Of a DNA stretch of 64,000 nucleotides, positions 51,201 to 57,391 are shown one piece after another (within the stretch, counting starts at the first letter, position 1; each line of letters starts with the position of its first letter). Below the pieces are notes generated by a model. It was not told the origin of the DNA. It saw only the letters and a program-made list of their open reading frames with translations, and did not search any database. Both the position numbers and the translations under genes were made by a program. This DNA is from Sphingomonas sp. GTDB taxonomy: Bacteria > Pseudomonadota > Alphaproteobacteria > Sphingomonadales > Sphingomonadaceae. The DNA is taken from the NCBI GenBank assembly GCA_017418975.1, contig JAFOMG010000028.1:62001-126000 (forward strand), read 5' to 3'.

Positions 51201-52247
51201 CTAGATCCGGCCGTGCCGCTCGCGCTCGATGCGCAGGCGCTTCTCGATGCGACCGATCACGTCGCGGCTGATCGCATCGACGTCGATCGCCGGCGCCTGG
51301 GGCTGCGGCGCGGCACGCGGAGCGGGAGCGGCTTCGGGCGTTGCCGCGGGCGCGGCGGGCCGGCGGAAATCCAGCGCCGCAACGGCCACCTGGCGGCTTG
51401 GCGGCGCGATCGCGAGCGCCCCGGATGCTCCGGCGCGGCGCGTGCCGGCAGGTGCCGCGAAGGCAAGCGGCGCGAGGGGCGCGGACCGATGCCGGGGGGC
51501 GACCGCTCCCGATGTCGAGCCGGGCCGCTCCGGTGCCGGCGCCGCCGCCGCGCCGCGCCGGACGGCGAATGCGCGAACGGACAGCCGGGCCGATGCCGTC
51601 CGCCGGCCGGTCCCGAACAGGTCCGCGGCGCTTTCGGCAGGCGGGAGCGGAGCGGAGCGCGGGAACCGCCGGGGGGAAGCGGGCGCCGATGCCGGGGCCA
51701 GCCTCGCGCGGGCGTCGGCATGCAAGGCCGCGCCCGGCCCACTTCGGAGCGGCGATGGCGCGGAGGCGGCGCGGATCACGGCTGGTCGCGGAGCGATATT
51801 CTCGCCCTTGGGCGGCGCCTGGACGGGCCATCGGGCCAGGGTGCTGCCGGCCGTGGGGGCCCGTGCCGCGCGCGGGTGCCCGGGCGATCGGGGCGAAGGG
51901 GCGTGCCCGGCGCGCGCCGGCGGCGGCCAATCGCGATGAACGTGCAGATGACGCGTCCGGCCCGCCTGCGTCATCGGTGCCGCCACCTGCCGCGCGTCGA
52001 TCCGCGTCGCGCGATGATCGTGGTGCGCGTCGCCGAGCCGGGTCCAGAGATTCAGCACGATCTGCAGGCGCGGCGCGAGCGTGACCGCTATGCCGTCGGC
52101 GGCGCGGCGGCGTATCGCCGGTGCCGGCGCGGGCGCGCGCCGGGCGCGGAAGATCAGCGCCAAGGGCCGGCGCCAGAGCGGCCGCCTGCCCATCGGCGCG
52201 GCGGGGAGCCGTCGTGCCGGGAGCCGCGATGGCAGGCGCGGGCTCAT
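51201..52247 (-). CDS. Pro/Ala/Arg-rich injection-system protein with a conserved C-terminal motif
   Basis: A 348-residue low-complexity chain rich in Ala, Pro and Arg, with a His-rich patch (LGDAHHDHRATRID, RTRHLHVHRDW) near residue 60-100. Only the last 25 residues (IDVDAISRDVIGRIEKRLR...ERERHGRI) look folded. They resemble the short C-terminal helix (VxxLTDRVYxxIERRLRxERERRG) seen in genes at this place in eCIS loci. The ATGA overlap with the tube-like gene and normal SD-driven LysM gene downstream support it being real, despite its poor sequence complexity. Confidence 0.55.
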   Translation of the reverse strand: MSPRLPSRLPARRLPAAPMGRRPLWRRPLALIFRARRAPAPAPAIRRRAADGIAVTLAPRLQIVLNLWTRLGDAHHDHRATRIDARQVAAPMTQAGRTRHLHVHRDWPPPARAGHAPSPRSPGHPRAARAPTAGSTLARWPVQAPPKGENIAPRPAVIRAASAPSPLRSGPGAALHADARARLAPASAPASPRRFPRSAPLPPAESAADLFGTGRRTASARLSVRAFAVRRGAAAAPAPERPGSTSGAVAPRHRSAPLAPLAFAAPAGTRRAGASGALAIAPPSRQVAVAALDFRRPAAPAATPEAAPAPRAAPQPQAPAIDVDAISRDVIGRIEKRLRIERERHGRI

Positions 52248-52666
52248 TGCCGCGTCAGCCCGTGATGGACGAACTCGACCGCTTCGGTCGCGAGCGTGCT
52301 CTGGCCGGCGTCCAGCTCCGGGCCGGTCCATTTCGAGGGGAAGGCGTCGGCCAGTACCCAGCGCCAGACTTCGCCACCGACATCGTCCAGCAGCACCACC
52401 GATATGGTCTTTCGCCGAACGGTCCCCGCGACCACGTCCTGGTGCCAGTCCCACAGCCCGGTATCGACCAGGCCGCGCTTGAGCCGGAGCGGAGGATAGG
52501 TCGTCAGGCCCGCGATCTGCCGCTCGTGATCGTTGACGCCGCCTTCGCGATAGGGATCGACCTTGGTATTCCGCTCGATCCCGCTCACCGTCTGGAAGCC
52601 GCCTTGCTCGGTCCCGTCGATCTCCACGAGGAAGCGGTAGGCGCGATAGGGGTCGGGACGCGACAT
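52244..52666 (-). CDS. Second tube-like protein (T4 gp19 family, tube initiator)
   Basis: 140 residues: PDPYRAYRFLVEIDGTEQGGFQTVSGIE is the gp19/Hcp-like opening, and VWRWVLADAFPSKWTGPELDAGQSTLATEAVEFVHHGL the typical end. It is related to the main tube gene at 53230 but divergent, as for the Afp5-type initiator between hub and tube. Confidence 0.9.
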   Translation of the reverse strand: MSRPDPYRAYRFLVEIDGTEQGGFQTVSGIERNTKVDPYREGGVNDHERQIAGLTTYPPLRLKRGLVDTGLWDWHQDVVAGTVRRKTISVVLLDDVGGEVWRWVLADAFPSKWTGPELDAGQSTLATEAVEFVHHGLTRQ

Positions 52667-52672
52667 GGCCGC

Positions 52673-52852
52673 CTACACCGCGAACGGGTCGGCCGGACGC
52701 TCGTCCAGCCGGCGGTTGATGTCCGAGATCTCGCGGCACCAGCGGCGCCGCTCGGCATGCTCGAGCGCCATCAGCTCCGCGCTCGGCCAATGGAAATGAT
52801 AGGCGATGAAGGCCATCTCCCCATAGAGTTGATGGAGGGGATAGGCCTTCAT
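52673..52852 (-). CDS. Small DUF6760-like injection-system protein
   Basis: 59 residues: LHQLYGEMAFIAYHFHWPSAELMALEHAERRRWCREISDIN. This short helical family occurs next to tail-assembly genes of eCIS and some phages. Start at 52852 overlaps the preceding stop. Probably an assembly factor; no known activity. Confidence 0.7.
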   Translation of the reverse strand: MKAYPLHQLYGEMAFIAYHFHWPSAELMALEHAERRRWCREISDINRRLDERPADPFAV

Positions 52853-53211
52853 GCTTCCCCCATGACGCCGAACTCCCGCGTCGCGCGCCCGAACAGGCCG
52901 GGGCCGTCCGCCGGGGCTTCCTGGTCGCCGTTGATCCGCTCGTAGAGCGCCTGGAGATAGGAGAGGTCGGAGGCGAACAGCCCCTCGATCACCTTGGTGT
53001 TGACGTCGGGCAGGGAGCCGAGCCGGACGATCGTTCGCGAAAGGACGATGACCGTCAGATAGGCCGGGTTGGCCTGGACCCGGGGATCCTTGAGGGGAAG
53101 GATCTCGTCGCCGGCGGTGGCGAGGCGCATCACCCCGTCGCGGTGCAGCGCGTTGCTGCCGTCGAGATAGCCCTTCGGCAGCGTGAACTCGATTTCCGTC
53201 TGGAATGTCAT
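52849..53211 (-). CDS. Tail-assembly protein (phage gp41/E-like chaperone)
   Basis: 120 residues. FTLPKGYLDGSNALHRDGVMRLATAGDEILPLKDPRVQANPAYLTVIVLSRTI is the conserved core of phage-tail-assembly proteins in eCIS clusters, followed by VIEGLFASDLSYLQALYERIN. GAGGAAGG precedes the ATG. Position directly after the tube gene agrees with a tube or tape-measure chaperone. Confidence 0.85.
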   Translation of the reverse strand: MTFQTEIEFTLPKGYLDGSNALHRDGVMRLATAGDEILPLKDPRVQANPAYLTVIVLSRTIVRLGSLPDVNTKVIEGLFASDLSYLQALYERINGDQEAPADGPGLFGRATREFGVMGEA

Positions 53212-53229
53212 GGCCTGTGCCTTCCTCGC

Positions 53230-53667
53230 CTATTGGATGCGCCGGATGCCCTCGTTGCAGAGCTCGAGCTGGTCGATCGCAACGTCGGTGCCCTTGCCGT
53301 TGAGGTCGGTCGGGTTGTATTTGGTCGGCCAGGCGCGCGTGACTTCCCACGCGGCCTTGTCCTCCCCGGCCTCGTTCTGGGCCCGGATCACCACCGTCCG
53401 GCGCGCGGAATCGAGCGGGGTCGCGCCGTCGTTCACCATCTGGAACCAGGCGGTGAGTTCGGTTGAATCGGTGACGCCCCATTTGAGCGTGATGTTGGCG
53501 TGCTTGGTAAGGCCGTTGAGCTTTCTCACCGTAGTGAGCTCATTGCCTTCGCGATACTCGATCGGGTCGTTGCTGGTCTCGCCGATCGCGACCTCGGAAA
53601 AGCCGGCCTGCTCGATGCCGTCGATCTCGAGACGATAGCGGAAATTGCGCAGCGGATCCTGGGCCAT
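53230..53667 (-). CDS. Inner tube protein (T4 gp19/Afp1 family)
   Basis: 145 residues: DPLRNFRYRLEIDGIEQAGFSEV, YREGNELTTVRKLNGLTKHANITLKWGV and KYNPTDLNGKGTDVAIDQLELCNEGI are the diagnostic tube motifs. AGGAGA precedes the ATG. It is the polymer that forms the channel inside the sheath. Confidence 0.95.
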   Translation of the reverse strand: MAQDPLRNFRYRLEIDGIEQAGFSEVAIGETSNDPIEYREGNELTTVRKLNGLTKHANITLKWGVTDSTELTAWFQMVNDGATPLDSARRTVVIRAQNEAGEDKAAWEVTRAWPTKYNPTDLNGKGTDVAIDQLELCNEGIRRIQ

Positions 53668-53691
53668 GTGTCGATCTCCTGGGTGATGGCG

Positions 53692-55233
53692 CTATTCCTT
53701 GGCTTCCTGCGTCTTCTGGTAGACGCGGAAGATCACGAACTCCGCCGGGCGTACCGGGGCGATGCCGATCTCGATGATCAGGCGGCCGTTGAGGATGTCG
53801 TCCTCGGTCATGGTGTCGCGGCCGATGGCGACGTGGAACGCCTCTTCCTCCTTCTCGCCGAACAGCGCGCCTTCGCGCCACTGTGTCCGCAGGAAGAGCG
53901 TGACGGTCTGCTTGACCCGCGCCCATAGGCGCGGATCATTTGGTTCGAATACAACCCATTGAGTTGCATAGTAAATCGATGCCTCTAGGAAGATGAAGAG
54001 GCGCCGCACATTGACATATTTCCACAACGGGTCGCTCGAGAGCGTGCGTGCGCCCCACACGCGGATGCCTCGCCCGGGAAAGCGGCGAATGCAGTTCACG
54101 CCGCGCGGATTCAGGATTTCCTGGGCACCGGTGTCGACCTGGTATTTGAGGTCGAGCGCCCCGGCCACGGTCTCGTTCGCCGGGGCCTTCCACACGCCGC
54201 GGCTGTTGTCGGTCAGCGCGTAGATGCCGCACACCGCGCCGCTCGGCGGCACCTCGACACGCGCGCCGGTGCGGGGGTCGCTGACGACGATCCACGGATA
54301 ATAGAAGGCCGCGTATTTGGTGTCGTCGATATCGGTGCGCGGGTCGAGGGTGGTGGGATCGGGCTTGTCCTGCGGCCCGTCGAGCACCGCGATGCGGAAG
54401 CGCTCGAGTTCGCAATGGGTGATCACCGCCTGCAGCACTTCGGGTGTCGTCTGGCCCGGCGCGGCGACGATCGCGACGTCGCGATACGGGTCGAGCGCCA
54501 GCGCGGCGAGGCCGGTCCGCTTGTCGATCTCGGCATGAACGCCCTCGAAGTGCGTCACGCCCGGGACATCGCCATTGGCGCCGTCCACGAGCGGGCCGCC
54601 TTCCCCGTCGGGCACGTCGTCGACCGTGGCATCGTCGTCGACCGCGATCTCGACCAGCGACGAATTGCCATGGTTGACGCGCTTGTCCCAATATGACGGC
54701 GAAGCCGGGTCGAGCGACAGATCGTTGAAATCCTCGATCAGCGTCGGCCTGGGCAGTTTCGTGCCGTTCGCGACGGGATCGAATATGTCGGTGCCGGCGG
54801 GCGGATCGCGGTCCCAATAGGCGAGCCGCAGGCGAAAGCCGATCACCGCTCCGTTCTTGCCCGTGGTCGAGCCCCGATCGATTCGCGCCCAGACCCGCGT
54901 ATAGGCGGCACCGGGGCCGCTCGCCTTCAGGTGGAACTTGCCGATGTCGAGTGTCGCGGGCCTGGCATTGTCGCCGACGATGCGGGCGATATAGGCGCGG
55001 CGGCCGCCATTGTCGAAAAAGGCCTTGGCGGCATAGGGCACATATTTGCCCGCCTCGTACACATCGCCGAAGATCCGCAGATATTCGCCATAGCTGGTGA
55101 CGAGCTGCGGCTTGGTGGGCCCGCGTTCGGTCTCTCCGAGGAACGCGGTGGTGCTGGTGGCCACGCCTTCGATCGGCTTGGGTCCGCGCTCGATTTCCTC
55201 GATGAATATGCCGGGTGCGAGATATTCGGGCAT
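53692..55233 (-). CDS. Contractile sheath protein
   Basis: 513 residues: YLAPGIFIEEIERGPKPIEGVATSTTAFLGETERGP at the N-terminus, and GRGIRVWGARTLSSDPLWKYVNVRRLFIFLEASIY with FEPNDPRLWARVKQTVTLFLRTQWREGALFG at the C-terminus, are classical for eCIS sheaths. Only one sheath gene is present, while Afp/PVC have three. AGGAGGG precedes the ATG. Bases 53935-54030, encoding the most conserved part, are strikingly AT-rich compared with the rest. Confidence 0.95.
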   Translation of the reverse strand: MPEYLAPGIFIEEIERGPKPIEGVATSTTAFLGETERGPTKPQLVTSYGEYLRIFGDVYEAGKYVPYAAKAFFDNGGRRAYIARIVGDNARPATLDIGKFHLKASGPGAAYTRVWARIDRGSTTGKNGAVIGFRLRLAYWDRDPPAGTDIFDPVANGTKLPRPTLIEDFNDLSLDPASPSYWDKRVNHGNSSLVEIAVDDDATVDDVPDGEGGPLVDGANGDVPGVTHFEGVHAEIDKRTGLAALALDPYRDVAIVAAPGQTTPEVLQAVITHCELERFRIAVLDGPQDKPDPTTLDPRTDIDDTKYAAFYYPWIVVSDPRTGARVEVPPSGAVCGIYALTDNSRGVWKAPANETVAGALDLKYQVDTGAQEILNPRGVNCIRRFPGRGIRVWGARTLSSDPLWKYVNVRRLFIFLEASIYYATQWVVFEPNDPRLWARVKQTVTLFLRTQWREGALFGEKEEEAFHVAIGRDTMTEDDILNGRLIIEIGIAPVRPAEFVIFRVYQKTQEAKE

Positions 55234-55269
55234 GTCAGTCCCTCCTGATGATGTGGGATGGGCGAGCGG

Positions 55270-56091
55270 CTAGGCGGTGAGCCTCGCGCGAAGCGCCGCA
55301 TCATAAGCTTTCTGGGCATCCGCGAGCGTCTTCTGGTCGGCGGCGAGCTTGGCCTCGCTCTCCTTCAGGCTGGCCTCGAGATCGAGGACGGCTCGGATCA
55401 GCCCGCCATAGCCGGCGGCCGTTTCCCGGATCTTCTTCCTGTATTCGTCGAACTCGATCGGCGCCGGCTCGCTCGTGGTCAGGGGCTTCAGCCGATATTC
55501 GAGCAGATAGTAAGCGAGCAGCCGCTGCTCCTTGGCGCGGGCGTCGGCGATTTCCTTCCGGACGGCGTTGGCCTGGGCGTGGCGTGTCTCGATGCGCTTG
55601 ATCTGGTTCTTGAGGTCCTCGAACGCTTTCTTGGCCGCATCGCGTTCCTTCGTCCTGGTGGCGAGCACCGCCTTCGTTTCCACGATCGCCTTCCCGTCCG
55701 CATCGACTGCGCCCTCGAGCTTGGCGATCGGGGCGGTGAGGCGATCGACTTCCCTCCTGACCCGTTCCTTCTCCCGGACGGTCGGGGCGAGCTTGATCAG
55801 CGCCTCGCTCAGGTGATCGATCAGCGCCGTGTCATCGGCTTCGAGATCGACCTGGGCCGCCTCATATTGGCCGAGCGCCTTGTCGACTTCCTCGTCGCGC
55901 TTGGCCTTGTCCTTGGCGTCGGCGAGCTTGTCCTGCGCCTCCCGCAGCTCGCGCTCGGCCTGGCGGATGGGATCTTCCGGCGCGGGCGTGGCGAGGAGGG
56001 CCCGCTCCATCTCGTCGCCGTCATCCCCGTCATCCCGCGGATCGAGGACTTCGGTAGCCTGGCCGGACTGGTCGCCGTCAATCGCGGACAT
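55270..56091 (-). CDS. Coiled-coil protein of unknown function (273 aa)
   Basis: Almost entirely charged helix (ELREAQDKLADAKDKAKRDEEVDKAL, LATRTKERDAAKKAFEDLKNQIKRIETRHAQANAVRKEIADARAKEQ) with heptad-like spacing and no signal peptide. AAGGAG precedes the ATG at 56091. It lies between the cap-region genes and the sheath. A scaffold, tape-measure or length-control role is possible, but no family was recognised. Confidence 0.55.
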   Translation of the reverse strand: MSAIDGDQSGQATEVLDPRDDGDDGDEMERALLATPAPEDPIRQAERELREAQDKLADAKDKAKRDEEVDKALGQYEAAQVDLEADDTALIDHLSEALIKLAPTVREKERVRREVDRLTAPIAKLEGAVDADGKAIVETKAVLATRTKERDAAKKAFEDLKNQIKRIETRHAQANAVRKEIADARAKEQRLLAYYLLEYRLKPLTTSEPAPIEFDEYRKKIRETAAGYGGLIRAVLDLEASLKESEAKLAADQKTLADAQKAYDAALRARLTA

Positions 56092-56105
56092 CGGGTCGCT
56101 CCTTC

Positions 56106-56768
56106 CTAAATCGTGAAGAAATCCGGGTTGTTGCTGCCCGAAAGGTCGATGGGCGCGCGGAAGCTGTGGCTGCGGCCGGGCTTGATCGCCTTGCCGGGAA
56201 GGACGCGGACGTCGGCGCCTTCCTCCAGGCGGATCGCGACCAGCAGCGGATCCGGCGCATCGGGGTGCGGCCGGAGCGGCAGCGCGAAGGCGCCGCTCGC
56301 GTCGCTGAGCGTGTCGAACGGCGCGCTGCTGAGCGGCGGCTGCGCGGAGACGGCGGCCCCCGCAACCCGGTCCCCGCCGCGCATGACGACGCCGCGCACC
56401 ACCGTAGCGCCGCTCGGGAACGGATAGTCGGGCCTGGGCTTCAGCAGCAGCGGCAGGCGGCGCTTCGCTTCCGCATCGGGATCGTTCGGCGCGGGCGGCT
56501 CGAACGCCAGCACCACCGGCCCGAAGAAGCCGGCGCCCCGGGGGTCGATCTCCACTTCGTACCGGGGCGGCACGGGGGGCGCCGGCAGGTTGATGAAGAC
56601 CAGCATGCCCGAGCCATTGACGATCGCCCGGTCGGCGAGGCCCCTGACCTTCGCCTTGACCCCGCGGCGCACGATCGCGCCCGATACGCTGTCGATCGGG
56701 AGCACCGCCAGCGTGACCTGGTCCACGCATGCCGGAAGGTCGAGGTGCATGGCCGGCCGCGCGCTCAT
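56106..56768 (-). CDS. Beta-sandwich injection-system protein (carboxypeptidase-regulatory-like)
   Basis: 220 residues, mostly beta. ATVVRGVVMRGGDRVAGAAVSA followed by DTLSDASGAFALPLRPHP looks like a carboxypeptidase-regulatory/transthyretin-like domain. The N-terminal half (VTLAVLPIDSVSGAIVRRGVKAKVRG) resembles another sandwich. It overlaps the cap gene (ATGA at 56765-56768), suggesting it works at the sheath end or on the particle surface. Confidence 0.55.
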   Translation of the reverse strand: MSARPAMHLDLPACVDQVTLAVLPIDSVSGAIVRRGVKAKVRGLADRAIVNGSGMLVFINLPAPPVPPRYEVEIDPRGAGFFGPVVLAFEPPAPNDPDAEAKRRLPLLLKPRPDYPFPSGATVVRGVVMRGGDRVAGAAVSAQPPLSSAPFDTLSDASGAFALPLRPHPDAPDPLLVAIRLEEGADVRVLPGKAIKPGRSHSFRAPIDLSGSNNPDFFTI

Positions 56769-57391
56769 GCCGCCCGTTCCCCCTGGGGTTCGGAAAAGGC
56801 GCCGGCGCGGGTCTCGCGGGTCTGGACGCGCGGATAGGCGAGGGCATCGGTGCATCTGATGTGGACCGGCGTCGCCAGATAGGCGAGCGAGGTGCGGAAC
56901 ATGCGGTCGGGAAACAGCGCCCACAGCCTGTTCCATTCGTCGAGGCCGTAGGATTCGAGGCTGAGGCGCACGATCTGCTCGTCGAACACCGGGTTCGGCG
57001 GATCGCCCGGCGGCGCGAAATTGGCGAGGTGCGTCGCGTTGAGCACGGGGTCGGCGTGCAGCGCGGCGATGATCTTGCCGAGCTGCCTCAGCTCGACCGG
57101 GTCGGCCCCGAATGCCTCGCTGCCGGAACGCGACGCGAAGATCAGGAACCGCAGGTCGACGGCGATCGATTCGATCCGTGCCGGAGGGCCGGTGACCGGC
57201 CCGGCGGTGATTGCGGACGCGAAGCGCGGCACGTTCCGGAGCTGGGCGTTCGCGATGATGTCGAACAGGACCAGCGCGATGCTGCCGTCCGGCGCATCGG
57301 CTGGCGGGGCGCCGACATGGACGCTCGCGCCGGTCGCGGCTTCGATCCGCGCCTTGAGCGCCTGCGTGATGGCAAACAGCGCGTCGCTCAT
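56765..57391 (-). CDS. Pvc16-type (DUF4255) tail cap/terminator protein
   Basis: 208 residues: SIALVLFDIIANAQLRNVP, RIESIAVDLRFLIFASRSG and RLSLESYGLDEWNRLWALFP are characteristic of the DUF4255/Pvc16 family, which caps the distal end of the tube and sheath. ATGA overlap with the AAA+ ATPase gene. Confidence 0.85.
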   Translation of the reverse strand: MSDALFAITQALKARIEAATGASVHVGAPPADAPDGSIALVLFDIIANAQLRNVPRFASAITAGPVTGPPARIESIAVDLRFLIFASRSGSEAFGADPVELRQLGKIIAALHADPVLNATHLANFAPPGDPPNPVFDEQIVRLSLESYGLDEWNRLWALFPDRMFRTSLAYLATPVHIRCTDALAYPRVQTRETRAGAFSEPQGERAA

